From: Dendrophyllia cribrosa
Taxonomy: Eukaryota; Cnidaria; Anthozoa; Scleractinia; Dendrophylliidae
Assembly (NCBI GenBank): GCA_024195265.1
Contig: JAJLRJ010000014.1
Location: 13,832,459-13,896,458 of the forward strand
Length of the DNA: 64,000 bases
Direction: 5' to 3'
Below the pieces are notes generated by a model. The model was not told the DNA's origin. It ran no database searches and was given only the letters and a program-made list of their open reading frames with translations. Made by a program: the position numbers and the translations under genes. Below, piece after piece: positions 34,156 through 46,200 of the stretch; within the stretch, counting starts at the first letter, position 1; each line of letters opens with the position of its first letter.

Positions 34156-34439
34156 AGTTTATAATGTCGCTCCTCCGAAATCAAAATCGCTCTGAAAATT
34201 GTTGTTTTTGACTGACGTCACAAATTTCCACCAGGTTTCCGTGTGACGTCAGTCATAGTTTCCAATCCAGTCTCTTTATTATCCATGGTTTTCATTATTG
34301 GGATCATCATCAATCTTATCGTCAAAATCTGTTTCAGGTGGAAGTCTAGTTCTTGTAAACTTACTCAGTATTCATCCCCTCATCTTAACTTTTGTTTGAA
34401 TGTCGCTGTTAACAAACAGTTATACCAAGAACAGAAATG

Positions 34440-34770
34440 AACTTAACTTGGATCTTAGACACTTGTACATCTCAGTGTGACGAAGAAATACTCTTTCACA
34501 TGACAAGCCTTGCACGTCGCAGACTTAACACTGCATCACGAACTAAGAAATTTACTGATCCTAACATTTTCATAGCGATAACATACACTTATTTATCTTG
34601 CAACACGACTCTGAGCCAAAGAAACTCTAACTGCCTAATGGTAATCTAACGGGACAAATATCTCGCAAGTCTACTCGGGAAAGCTATTCTAAAGGCTTAA
34701 CTTAATACATTTTGCGACTAGTGGGAGTTGTGTTTGGCCTGTCTCTTTTTATAATTGTTTGTGATTATTT
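34440..34770. repeat. Repeat R1, copy b (right half)
   Basis: Matches the right part of R1 copy a: CTTAGACAC, ACAAGCCTTGCAC, TTTACTGATCCTAACAT, GAGCCAAAGAAAC, GGGACAAATATCTCG and TTTTGCGACTAGTGGGAGTTGTGTTTGG. It follows the P-like element by 150 bases. From 34771 to 35039 there are TTATAAGCC inverted pieces, probably another MITE relic. Confidence 0.55.
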
Positions 34771-35039
34771 TTTACTGCAGAGACTATACCGTAAAATGCT
34801 GCTTATAAGCCGGGCTGGGCTTATGTAACTTCGTAAGGGTGTTTTGGCTGGCAAGCAAAAAATATTGCCAAAAAGAAGCGTTCTTTCAGTTAATTTCATT
34901 TTGGCGTAAACTTTTGTAAAGAATTTCTGTTAAGGATTTAAGAAAGGAATAAGGAATTAATGGGTATAACCGGAGTAATGTTTTGTTACTGATGGGCCTA
35001 TAACCAGGTGGGCTTTATTTTTATTTACCCCATTATTAT

Positions 35040-35880
35040 GGAATTACTCAGATTACTCCATTATTATGGAACGCATGGAGCACAACATGATTACTTCACG
35101 AGAATTACACGCTTGTTGTACAAAAGATACGTAGTGTAGTCTCGTGTACGTCTCAATGAATTCAAGATACATTGGTACAACTCTACAAGTGAAGCTGTTC
35201 TTCGCGTACAGAGGATATACTATTGAATGCAGCGATCGTAATGCCATGATAAGACAACGGAAGTTCTGTCTAGCTCCAAGTCACTACTCAACAAAAGAAT
35301 AAACTAAAGAGCTAAAACTTACTGCAAGAAGTCGTGATTTCAATATAGGAACATGACAGGAGCTTATTACTCCTGAACATGATTGCATTTTCATTCTTGG
35401 ATCTTTAATAGACACTTACATCCGTGATCAAGAAACACTTTCTTACAAGTCTTGCACGCCGCAGGCTGCAGTGGACACTTATCACGGCCTATCTACTGAT
35501 CCTAATATTTCCACAGCGGTAACATAATCTTTAGCCGATTGCCATTTATTTTGCAACACGAGTCTGAGCCAAAGAAACCCTAATATATGCCAGGACAGTG
35601 CAGCGAATACATAGAGAAATAACATGAAATATGAAAAATATGAATTATGAAATCCTCCGGTATCCTAGCTGTCATTTGAGAAATTATCCAAAGATCAATG
35701 GGTCAATATTATCGAGCAAAGTGGATAGATAATTGCAACTTGTAACATCCTAACAGTGATCTATAGCAAGGGACAAATACCTCGTAAACCTACTTGGAAA
35801 AGCTATTTTAAAGGCTTTTAAATACTTCTTGCGACTAGTGGGAATCGTGTTTGGGCTGCCTGTTTTTATACTACAAAATA
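35040..35880. repeat. Repeat R1, copy c (without MITEs)
   Basis: The most complete uninterrupted copy of R1, from TTATTATGGAACGCATGG to TTTTTATACTAC. It serves as the reference for the two empty sites (GCTAAAAC at about 35310 and ATCACGGCC at about 35493) where copy a carries MITEs. No gene is seen, and 35881-36320 holds nothing I recognise. Confidence 0.6.
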
Positions 35881-36325
35881 AAGAGCTTATGACGCGTAAA
35901 TAAGCCATTTCACAGATTCGAATGCTAGATATATTAAAACCATCGATAGGAAAATCTAAGGACTATCCGTACCACAATTATCTCTTTAAGCAGAGACTAA
36001 ATTGGGCACGAATCTTCTGACCAAAATGAACCAAAATGAGGCCTAAAAAAGTAAAAACAAAAATGAACCAAAATCCCGAACCTCACTGAAACCTACATGT
36101 AACTGTTTGACACTGGTTTGTTTGACCTGGAAAATCAACCTGATGACAGTATTGCAAAACTCTGCTTAATCATTTCTAATGATATGGCTCAAGAAAATAA
36201 AACAGGTTTGTTTAGTAAGATTGATTCTTTCTGTACAAACTTCAATATTGAGAAGACTGCGATAAACTTAAGCAACACATCTTTTTTCTTGTCAAAGGCA
36301 AAACAGAATATCTTTACACGTCTAA

Positions 36326-36873
36326 GGGCCTGTTTACATGGAGGGAGGGTGACCCGGGTAGCAGGGTCACCCTCCTAGCCGGGCTACCCTGGTAGGGCCA
36401 ACTTTTCATACATTTCTTTACAAAGCACACTGAAGTGTTTACATGATAGACAGGGTCACCCGCCTACCCGGGTCACCCTGTCTGCTTGCCAGGGTAACCC
36501 TCCTAGGCGGGCTTATCTTTTCTGCATGTAAACGGTCACCCCAGGGTCGCCCTCCTAGGCGGGCTATCTCTTTTGACTTGAAATTATCCGTGAAAACAAG
36601 CAATAAAAACAGCAAACTCGCCGCTATAGCCTTTCTTCAGTGCTGCCATGTTTGTTAATATGTTGTGCTTAATAAAGCGTGCCGTTGCAATAAAAAAAGT
36701 CCGCCAAAACATGAGCCCGCCAAAACAATTTAAGAGCCCGCCAAAAAAAAGATAGCTTACCTATATGATAGCCCGCCCTAATAGCCCGCCCATGTAAAGG
36801 CGGGCTATGTGTTAGCCCGGCTGGGAGGGTGACCCTGGTACCCGGGTCACCCTCCCTCCATGTAAACAGGCCC
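36326..36873. mobile_element. PIF/Harbinger-like element, 548 bp, TAA duplication
   Basis: Ends GGGCCTGTTTACATGGAGGG and its complement, with further inverted sequence GAGGGTGACCC inside, bounded by TAA on both sides (36323-36325 and 36874-36876). The interior is rich in GGGTGACCCNGG and GGCGGGCT blocks in both orientations, so the whole can fold back. There is no coding capacity. The G+C content is well above its surroundings. Confidence 0.7.
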
Positions 36874-38298
36874 TAAAAATCACCAACTCAATCTAATTAA
36901 TGCAAATAAAAAAACTTAAATTTTATTCGATCTTTAAAAGTGAAACGAAATACTCCGATTTAATTAACCATATCCTCAGAACATAGAAAAATTACTTCTA
37001 AATTCAGGATAGGGAATCACACCTTAAGAGCGGATGTCTGTAAATATCGAGAATCCGACGACACTGGCAAAATTTCGAATTTCTTTTTATTTTACCAAAA
37101 GAACCTATTTAGTGACCTATTTTCGAAAATGGGTTTAAAAGGTTCAATTTCATTTTACTTTTTTCAAAATTTCGATAAGTCGAAAATTAGCCTTTTGAGT
37201 CCGCGGGTGCTTTCATGGACCATTGAATTTTGGCTATTTTGGACCATTTTCAAAACGCTCCTGTTATCGCAACATTCGGTGTCCTACAATGTTTTTGACA
37301 CAGTGAATAAAACGTCTTTTTAGCTTTCTTTTGCAATAAAATTTTGTCGGAAATGTTAACTTTAAAAATCATTTTGGTCTTGTACAAAACACCTATCTTC
37401 GCCATGTAAACAAGAAGGCAAATTTAAGGAAACTTCGAATTAGTAAAATGCAGTCTGGTACATGAGTTTTAGGCAAAAAAACAACACTACATTAAAGCTG
37501 AATCTGTCTTTTATTTATTCTGAAATTATTTTTGGTGGCCCGTGAATACAGCGCTACTGAGAGATTTATCTGTGAAGGCTATTTTTAGCTTGACACCAAC
37601 TTCGCATTCGATTTAATTGAATTTTAAGCGCTGGAATGACGGCGAGCTTAAGAACGAAACAGCGAAATTGGCCCTTAAACTACCTTAAACAGGTCTTTAA
37701 AGCTTTGAAAACAACATTTACATGTTTTAAGCTATAATATTCATATGATTTTTATCTAGGACGCATTCAGTTAAAATGTAAGCTATAATCATATGTATCA
37801 TTGATCGACTTTGTTGCCGACGTATCAAAATACGGCATAAGTCTTTGAACAGTTCAAGGAATGTTTAAGTTAGCTTGTCTCGCCTTTTCCTTGTTGTAAG
37901 CAGCAGAAATACAAGGATTCTTACATACTATTTTTTAGATATCTCACAAAAACCATGGCTTGCTTGACATTACAGCATTTGATATTCGCAAGATGTTGTT
38001 ACAGACGTTTCGTTATTTACACACAGTGTACTCACATAAAAATATCCGATGACTTCCAATCCAAATGTCGCAGACATAAATGTACGAGAAAACATTAAGT
38101 ACAGAAAAATATAGTCACATCTTGCCGTCCATTTAGTTGTATTAAGCGATACAAAAGAAACCATCACTCGTAAATAACAAGAGGTCAGTGAAAGGCCATA
38201 AAATAATTGGTTGCGTGACCTAGTCACGTTCACATGCACTCCCAGTGGACCGGGGAGCGAAAAAAGGCAATAATGCGGGCCGCATGAGGAAGGCTTAA

Positions 38299-38522
38299 AG
38301 GGATAGTATCACGAGGTCGAAACTTGAAAACGTCGGCCCACTTTTCAAGTTTGATTCCGCAAATTCAAAAAGGCCGTCGAGAAGTGGAGGTATTTGTTGA
38401 ATCAAAAAATCCGTTTTGATAGCCAAAAGAAAGAAAAAATCACTTTTAACAGTGATATGTCCAAAATTCCGGTGCAAGAATAGTGAACAGTGCCGCGCGT
38501 GGAACCTCGTGATACTATCCCT
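38299..38522. mobile_element. piggyBac-type MITE, empty site in the opposite arm
   Basis: Ends AGGGATAGTATCACGAGG and its complement, flanked by TTAA (38295-38298 and 38523-38526). The right arm of the surrounding palindrome has the same flanks joined at a single TTAA (41536-41539). The insertion followed the formation of the arms, or the other arm lost it by precise excision, which piggyBac enzymes can do. Confidence 0.8.
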
Positions 38523-38868
38523 TTAATTGCATTTGACTCCCACAACCCCTGAACCAAACGGAAAATAAAGGCCTAAACTGAAAGAACTGATTCAATACTA
38601 CAAACTTGTCATTTTTCCCGTGAGTACCCCTGTCCGTCGCCACCATTGCCATGCTAGATGCGTACTTTCTAACAGCATACCGGTTATACCTAAGGGGTTT
38701 TCAGTTAGCTTTCAAGGGGGAAGGGTGTATTATATCCGGGGGGCTTGTAAGCGGCATAAAAAAACGTTTCGGAATGCGATAATATGAAATAAGCTGAGCG
38801 CGCTAACACACAGCATTATTAGACTTATAAAAATACGTTTTTCACTTCATTTCAACATTGCTCTGCAC

Positions 38869-39328
38869 TATACATACCGTATACGTTTCTAACTTTTTAT
38901 TTGAAATGGTTTAGTGTTCTGTTAAAATGTTTACATCAAGGAAATAAAGAAAAAAAGAGGCGGGCTAATATCCAGAGGGGGCCGTATAACCGAAATATTA
39001 TTTTTGTTTGGCTAACGTCGGGCATCCAGCTCACAGTATTTGGCGATTCCAGCGCCTTCCACAAATCACAAATCAGGGACATTTTTCTGGTAAAACAACT
39101 CTTAACACTGACTAACGTCGCAATTTCAGAAATGCCGGTTATACCCCCCTCCCCCCTCCCCGCCCACTTTTAGGTCCATCCATCTGCAAACAAAAATAAT
39201 ATTCCGGTTATAAGTCCCCCCCGGATATTAGCCCTCCCCTTCTTTTCTTTATTTCCATGATATAACATTTTAACAGAACACTATACCATTTCAATTAAAA
39301 TGTTAGGAACGTATACGGTATGTATAGT
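38869..39328. mobile_element. Foldback MITE in the palindrome spacer
   Basis: Arms of about 140 bases starting CTATACATACCGTATACGTT and ending with its complement. Shared interior includes GTGTTCTGTTAAAATGT and GGAAATAAAGAAAA. The loop is 39013-39181. It does not code. Confidence 0.6.
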
Positions 39329-39329
39329 T

Positions 39330-40197
39330 AGGCTTAGACACAAGTTGCTCGGCAACGTTTTGGCAACTTTTGCCATTTCGGGCAACTTTTTTTTGTTTTA
39401 CAGCCAAAAGTATTTTAATAAATATATGATTATGATATAAGAGCTTACTTATCATAAATATGACTCAAACATGACATAAAAAGTGCGTGAGCTCCTCTCA
39501 GCAGTACTAGTACCTGACCCTTTCTTTTTGGCTACTTAAATGGGTTGCCTGTGGTTTTTGAGGTCACTCCGGTCAGCAGTATCACCAATAAAAGCAAGTT
39601 TTTCAACATGGCTGCTCTTGTTGAAAGTTCAGAGGAGGACATTTCTTCGAATGAAGGTGAATCAAATGATCCTATCGAGAAAGCCAAAAGGCTCGGAGCA
39701 AACCTGTGTGTTCCAATTAAGGGCGCTATTTCAAGAAAGCGGAAAATCCAGACGAATCATTATTGATTCATTGGAGGTAATGCTTTGCTACAATGGCAAC
39801 CAGAGGAAAAAGCTCTTGGTCCCATAAATGATGACTGTCTATTAGTATTACTGCAATGGCCTTTACTAGTATCACTGCTAAAGGATTCTGTGTACATAAT
39901 ACAACTGACTATTGGGAAAGTAATCTGGTCAGTTTTCGTTTGTAATCTAGTTTTGTTAAAAGAAAGAAATATGATTTTTATAAAGAAAGGTATCTATATC
40001 TGAAGAAATGAATCACAAATAAAAGCAATTCCACATTATTTTTTCCGCGCCAGTAACTTCGTGGTGAAAAAAAGAGGGCAAAATTGGGGCAACTTTTCGG
40101 CAACTTTTTGGAAAATTGGCAACTTTTGAGCAACTTTTTTTTTATAAATTTGGGGCAACTTTTAAGGAATTTTCGAGAAACTTGTGTCTAAGCCTAT
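39330..40197. mobile_element. TIR element with GGCAACTTTT repeats and a small frame
   Basis: Ends TTAGGCTTAGACACAAGTT and AACTTGTGTCTAAGCCTA. Next to each end the motif GGCAACTTTT occurs several times. In the middle a 73-codon frame (39545-39766) reads FNMAALVESSEEDISSNEGE then KRLGANLCVPIKG; it could be a host exon fragment caught by the element or chance. No transposase is seen. Confidence 0.5.
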
Positions 40198-41230
40198 GTA
40201 CACTGTGTTGCCCAGTTTCCGGCCAGTACCAGTTTCCGGCCAAAAAAAACTTAAGTCGGTTATGTTCGTCGGAGTTTTAAATTTTCGTCCACCGAAGCGT
40301 TCCGAAAGAAAACCGAACATTTTCGCTATACATTGGTGGTTTTGGCGCTCTTTCTGAGCAAGGAACGGCCGAGGAAGGACAGGTTTTGTCCAGGTGATTA
40401 AACGTTTATCGATTAATTTTGGTTCGTTTCACTGCACATCAAAACTACCGTAGATAAACAAATAGTTCGTTTCACGGAAATATCTCAAGGAGCTTCATAA
40501 TTTTTAGACAAATGTTAGATTAAAGATGAAAGTAATTAGGGAATCTATCATCATCAGCTAAAATACAGCTGTTTCTGAAATTTTAGCAGTCAAACTTTCA
40601 GCGAAGATTTCGACCTAGTGTGCCAGTTTCCGGCCACTAAAAGACACATTGCTCAAAACCTATTTCTTATTGAGTGAAAGAACCGAATTTTAAAATTTCC
40701 TGGTCGAGAAATTAAAGATACATGTTTAAGTGTAAGAAAGATTACGAATTAACAACAGCTAATGCATGTATAGCGTGACTAAAAGTACGTAAGTCATATG
40801 TATTTGTTTAAGTAATCTGTCAACATACCGCGGAAGACACGCTTCCGGGTCACCGAGGTCATACATATTTTGAATATTGAGTAAACGGTAGATGACAAAG
40901 CTTAATATTGAAACTTGCCTGATATTTATAACTAGGCGACCACTATTATCAAGGGGCTTACAAGTCGGTTTAAGTCGAGAGGATTCAAGGAAAATTTACT
41001 TTAAGTCGGTGGCCGGAAACTGGGCTAGCTGGCCGGAAACTGGGCAACTTACTAGTTTTGCGAAAAATGGTATAATTTCTTTAATACTTGAGGAAAGCCG
41101 CCAACCATTGAACATTTTAAAGGTAAGTAAATGAGCTGTCTTTGAAAGGAAATTGAGAAATTTTCCGTACAAAAACAAGAAGTTATAGCGATTACAAACT
41201 AAAGTGGCCGGAAACTGGGCAACATACTGT
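40197..41230. mobile_element. TIR element with TTGCCCAGTTTCCGGCCA ends
   Basis: Left end TACACTGTGTTGCCCAGTTT and right end AAACTGGGCAACATACTGTA, each with a CCGGCC block. TGGCCGGAAACTGGGC occurs again twice at about 41005-41045 and once at about 40625 in the opposite sense. Termini beginning TACA(C/G)T next to TA would suit a Tc1/mariner-like element (inference). No transposase frame is present. Confidence 0.5.
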
Positions 41231-42823
41231 ATAGTGCAGAGCAATATTGAAATGAAGTGAAAAAACGTATTTTGATAATTATAAGGCTGATAATGCTGTG
41301 TGTCTCAGCTTATTTCATATTATCTCATTCTGAAACGTTTTTTTATATAAGCCCCCCCGGATATAATACACCCTCCCCCCTTGAAAGCTAACTGAAAACC
41401 CGGTATAGCATGGCAATGGTACCGACGGACAGGGGTACCCACGGGAAAAATGACAAGTTTGTAGTATTGAATCAGTTCTTTCAGTTTTCGGCCTTTATTT
41501 TCGTTTGATTCAGAGGATGTGGGAGTCAAATACAATTAAGCCTTCCCAAGTCCCGCATCATTGGCTTTTTTCGTTTAATAAATAATCTCTCCCCGGTCCA
41601 CTGGGAGTGCATGTGAACGTGACTAGGTCACGCAACCAATTATTTTATGGCCTTTCACTGACCTCTTGTTATTTACGAGTGATGGTTTCTTTTGTATCGC
41701 TTAATACAACTAAATGGACGGCAAGATGTGACTATATTTTTCTGTCCTTAATGTTTTCTCGTACATTTATGTCTGCGACATTTGGATTGGAAGTCATCGG
41801 ATATTTTTATGTGAGTACACTGTGTGTAAATAACGAAACGTCTGTAACAACATCTTGCGAATATCAAATGCTGTAATGTCAAGCAAGCCATGGTTTTTGT
41901 GAGATATCTAAAAAATAGTATGTAAGAATCCTTGTATTTCTGCTGCTTACAACAAGGAAAAGGCGAGACAAGCTAACTTAAACATTCCTTGAACTGTTCA
42001 AAGACTTATGCCGTATTTTGATACGTCGGCAACAAAGTCGATCAATGATACATATGATTATAGCTTACATTTTAACTGAATGCGTCCTAGATAAAAATCA
42101 TATGAATATTATAGCTTAAAACATGTAAATGTTGTTTTCAAAGCTTTAAAGACCTGTTTAAGGTAGTTTAAGGGCCAATTTCGCTGTTTCGTTCTTACGC
42201 TCGCCGTCATTCCAGCGCTTAAAATTCAATTAAATCGAATGCGAAGTTGGTGTCAAGCTAAAAATAGCCTTCACAGATAAATCTCTCAGTAGCGCTGTAT
42301 TCACGGGCCACCAAAAATAATTTCAGAATAAATAAAAGACAGATTCAGCTTTAATGTAGTGTTGTTTTTTTGCCTAAAACTCATGTACCAGACTGCATTT
42401 TACTAATTCGAAGTTTCCTTAAATTTGCCTTCTTGTTTACATGGCGAAGATAGGTGTTTTGTACAAGACCAAAATGAATTTTAAAGTTAACATTTCCGAC
42501 AAAATTTTATTGCAAAAGAAAGCTAAAAAGACGTTTTATTCACTGTGTCAAAAACATTGTAGGACACCGAATGTTGCGATAACAGGAGCGTTTTGAAAAT
42601 GGTCCAAAATAGCCAAAATTCAATGGTCCATGAAAGCACCCGCGGACTCAAAAGGCTAATTTTCGACTTATCGAAATTTTGAAAAAAGTAAAATGAAATT
42701 GAACCTTTTAAACCCATTTTCGAAAATAGGTCACTAAATAGGTTCTTTTGGTAAAATAAAAAGAAATTCGAAATTTTGCCAGTGTCGTCGGATTCTCGAT
42801 ATTTACAGACATCCGCTCTTAAG

Positions 42824-43765
42824 AATTGAAAATGGTCGAAATACAATCCCTAAAACTGCTGAACACCTTTAGTTAGAATTTGCACCCACTGTACACTTAA
42901 TTCAGTTGAAGATGAAATGCACTTTTTTTATTTCACTGTATGCACTGTTTGTTATATGATGAGCTACGAAATACCTATTTTGACAAAATTATTAAACAAA
43001 ATAGATTATTTAAAAATTTGGATTATCATGAGGTTTTATTTCGTTTTAATAATATACTGATCAACATATTAGCAGGCCTACTGCTGCTTTTGTCACTCAA
43101 GCAATGAAAACAAGAACAAAACATACAGTCAATAGTACTCGTGATTGTTTTACAATTAATAAATGAATTTAATTTAATTAATTAATTAATTTTTTATTCT
43201 AGATTTCTTTATTGTAATTTAAGTAATTTTAATTTCCTTACTTATTGTAATTGGTTCGGTAATACCATGTATTTAGAAGTGGAAATACTGCGAACTATAA
43301 AGTTGTTGTTGTTGTATTGTTTGACATTTTGAGCCTATTTGACAAGCGTAGGTTTGAGCCTTAAAAATTAACAAAAATTGAACAAAAATCAAAGGCCAAC
43401 CGGCAAAATACATTTAATCCTGGCACCGTCACTGTACGATGACTCACTAAAAATAAAATAATGTCGCTTAGTCTACAGTAAAACAGTCCCCTTGATAAAA
43501 TAAAATTATTTTATTCCCATCTTACAAAAGCGTTCGTGAAAATAATTGTTTCTGATCACTTTTACAAGCACGCTTATTGAAAAGTTCTATATTCGTTTGT
43601 CAACCTACAAGGAAATTGAAAGCACTAGTTCATTAAAATCTATTGTTGTTTAGTCAGTCTTTTATACAACTTGCAAATGGGGTAAATTAACCGAGGACAT
43701 TTTTAACTTTTTATAAAGGGACACTGTCCCGACAGAAATATCGTGTTTCTATGATTATGGCCAGG
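42824..43765. other. No gene seen; A+T-rich spacer
   Basis: A+T-rich sequence with a short (AATT)n run at about 43170-43190. No frame, inverted ends or spliced exons could be supported. Confidence 0.5.
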
Positions 43766-43875
43766 AGCTTGCTTTAGCTTGCTTTAGCTTGCTTTAGCTT
43801 GCTTTAGCTTGCTTTAGCTTGCTTTAGCTTGCTTTAGCTTGCTTTAGCTTGCTTTAGCTTGCTTTAGCTTGCTTT
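43766..43875. repeat. 10-bp tandem repeat, about 11 copies
   Basis: The unit AGCTTGCTTT repeats without visible variation for about 110 bases. Read on the opposite strand it is AAAGCAAGCT. Perfect copies suggest recent expansion. From 43876 to 44954 there is no gene; a 61-codon frame at 44694 is not supported by anything else. Confidence 0.9.
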
Positions 43876-44954
43876 ATCATCTGAAAATAGGAAGAAAAAA
43901 ATAGCCAAAAGCGACAAAAATCCACCAGAATCGAAACTTTGAATATTTCTTGACCGCATGTCACGTAATCAAAATTGCTGAACCGCAATCAACTTCCATT
44001 CTTCTAATCCTGCACTTTTTCTCGAAACTACTGCTTCTGTTTTTCTCCTTAGAATCTTTTAATCCAATTTAGTTGTATATTTGGTGGCATTTGGCGATAT
44101 AACATGGAAATTAACAAACACGTTATTTCAACAAAACTTCATTGTCAACGTACAGCATACAACCATTCTCAGTCAGCAATATAATGTCAGCTTACCTAAA
44201 ACTCTTTTTTCCCTTTCTTAGAACGTAGTGCTATAAATAATACCAACATGTACCAAATGTCCTGAAGCAACCAGTTTGACAAACCAGACTGGACAAACAC
44301 TAAAACGCATCGTAAAGGTTATTAGCCAAGAGCGCTTTCAGCGTGCCAAATCTGACCAAAGTCTACATTAGGTTAGATAAGATTACATTACGTTACGCTT
44401 TTTGACGCTCGATACAATGAAATATATGCTGCAACATGTTCCCAAAAAAACATAGAATTCATAATCGTACGCCTTAAAAATCATCGCTATGAAAAAGAGA
44501 TATTAAACAGTAGAAATGTTACCTAACTGAAAAAATTATTTTCCGAGGCATTTTTCGAAACAGCGTACCAGATTAATATATGAAATTTTAACACGCATAT
44601 TTCTTCACTATGAAGGTCAAGTCAAGAAACCACTGTGTTAAAATTATTGAAATAGCGAGAGCTTGAATTTTTGATAAAATATGGCCAAATAAATTGCTCT
44701 CTCTTCTAACGTTCTCTGAAATCTCAGTTACTAAATCAACCTATGGATATATGGCTTTGTCAGGCCACAAAAACCGCTTTAAAAAAAATATGCAACTCGA
44801 CTCTTGTGTTCTTATTGATAGCATCTCACAAAAATGTGCTAACAAAAATTCAACAGGAATGTCCCCACAAATTCACTAAAAAGTCTATTAATAGTATCTA
44901 ACACAAATTTTGCTAACAAAAATGCATAAAGAATGCATGTTAGACCACATTATA

Positions 44955-44985
44955 CTCCTGTAAGTTAAACATTAACTTACAGGAG
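44955..44985. repeat. Perfect 14-bp hairpin at the edge of repeat D
   Basis: CTCCTGTAAGTTAA and its exact complement flank a 3-base loop. It sits directly before the left boundary of repeat D, so it may mark an insertion edge or be a terminator-like fold; there is no gene next to it. Confidence 0.7.
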
Positions 44986-44989
44986 ATAA

Positions 44990-46200
44990 AAATGAAATTT
45001 AATTAAATCATTTTACTGCCATTTTGGTGAGAAATGTTCATAAATAGCCACACGGTTCTTGTGCTATATGAAAACGAGTACAAAACAAAGATAACACACA
45101 AGCGATAGAATTCCATGCCAGTTTATTTTTAAAAAAGCTATTGGCTGTCCGGCAGGTCTTTTCGAAATAGTGAGAAATGACTAGAAATAACAGTGAGAAC
45201 TGTTACAACGTGTTGCTGTCACGCAATGCTTTCAAAGTAAATATATAATGTGGACGCTAGGCATTCCACTCCATTATTTTACCGTCTCAAGGCATCACTC
45301 CTACCATACAATTCGCAATAGCGATTTAACATCGGGACTTTCATATTTAAAACGGCGTAAAACAGTCTTGCAATCAGCCGCATGTGAAATCATTAAACTT
45401 TCGTCAAAATTCTAAAACGAATGATCGAACGTTAACCCGGCGACCCGCCTAGGCACGCACAGTACTGCAATACACACAAAGAGAACACTTAACTACTTAA
45501 TGTGCACTTCCGTACCTACAATTTACCCACCTTTCTTTGTGCTTTTTTCACGATTAAAACCTTTTCCTTACAAAGACGTTTTCGGACAACCCTGGCCAAT
45601 ACTCTTGGGACACTTCCATAACAACTCTGCAATTTTAAGCATTCCCCCTTCCCCGTCCCCCCTCCCCAGTGCAATGTTGCTGTGGGGAGGAGGGAGGACT
45701 GAAATGGCATGTGATAACGACATTCAGAAGCATACTGAATAGTAGGATAAAAATATATTAGGGAAGCGTAGTTTTCCGTGTAATTTCAGTGAGTGTCCCA
45801 AGAAGTATTGGCCAGGGTTGTCTGAAATGGGCTTTGTAATAGAAATAGACTTTCTGTTCTTCTATGGTGTTATTTTCGTTGGTATTACTGTCGAGGTAGC
45901 CATGTTTGTAATCGTGATCGCAAAGAATTGACATTTATCTCCACTGGTGAACATCGCAATATATGCGCTGAGCTATGTGACTCAGTTTCTAGGGCCTGTT
46001 AGCGAAAAGATAGCTCATATTTGGATTGTCGTGTTCTTTACATAGTCCGTTAGTGTAACTAAGCTTTTTATTTGTAACAGTGGTGTTACAAGTTTGGCGG
46101 ACAAGCTATTATGTGCTTTCATTGATCGTGTGTCGCCTGTTTTTGTGCCTACTTTACGAGATTTTAGATTTCTGTATCACGAAAATGAGGTCCAATTTAC
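44990..46200. repeat. Repeat D, first tandem unit, left part
   Basis: Starts AAATGAAATTTAATTAAATC and includes MITE M1 copy B (45586-45821). It breaks off at CCAATTTAC (46200), where the foldback element begins, and resumes at 50338. The left 830 bases recur almost identically at 50747-51621. Confidence 0.75.
45586..45821. mobile_element. MITE M1, copy B
   Basis: Same ends as copy A (ACAACCCTGGCC.../...GGCCAGGGTTGT), 236 bases. It lacks about 40 bases present in A and C. Its flanks on both sides belong to repeat D, so this copy may show the parental arrangement. The inverted similarity extends a few bases past the nominal ends (TTTC(A/G)G). Confidence 0.75.

Larger units (their letters stand above)
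26706..34287. mobile_element. P-superfamily element with two opposed genes
   Basis: The 7,582-base unit has 35-base inverted ends, CATGGATAATAAAGAGACTG continuing to GGAAACTATGA, identical at both termini. Subterminal GGTGGAA/CCTAGTGGAAATTTGTGACG blocks are also inverted. It is flanked by GTTTTCA at 26699-26705 and 34288-34294, a 7-bp duplication like that of Galileo, a P-superfamily element. The Drosophila P element's ends also begin CATG. The rightward gene encodes a P-type transposase and the leftward gene a 457-residue zinc-finger protein. Between them lie a small MITE and a decayed second transposase fragment. The element looks young from its ends, but its transposase has an internal stop. 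Confidence 0.8.
37023..42823. mobile_element. 5.8 kb inverted-repeat structure, TTAA-bounded
   Basis: The left arm (37023-38868) and right arm (41231-42823) are near-identical reverse complements: an 89-residue frame at 37970-38239 recurs almost unchanged at 41607-41876 on the other strand. The outermost shared bases are CTTAAGAGCGGATGTCTG, so TTAA lies exactly at both edges. The left arm is longer because of a 224-base MITE. The spacer (38869-41230) is made of three adjacent inverted-end elements. Either this is a TTAA-inserting element with very long inverted ends, or an inverted duplication. The 89-residue frame (MHVNVTRSRNQLFYGLSL...) is of unknown meaning; a second shared frame (about 37129-37323 and 42523-42846) may be chance. 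Confidence 0.65.

Noticed and set aside
43766..43875. CRISPR-like array
   Set aside because: Direct 10-base tandem units with no spacers; an ordinary satellite.
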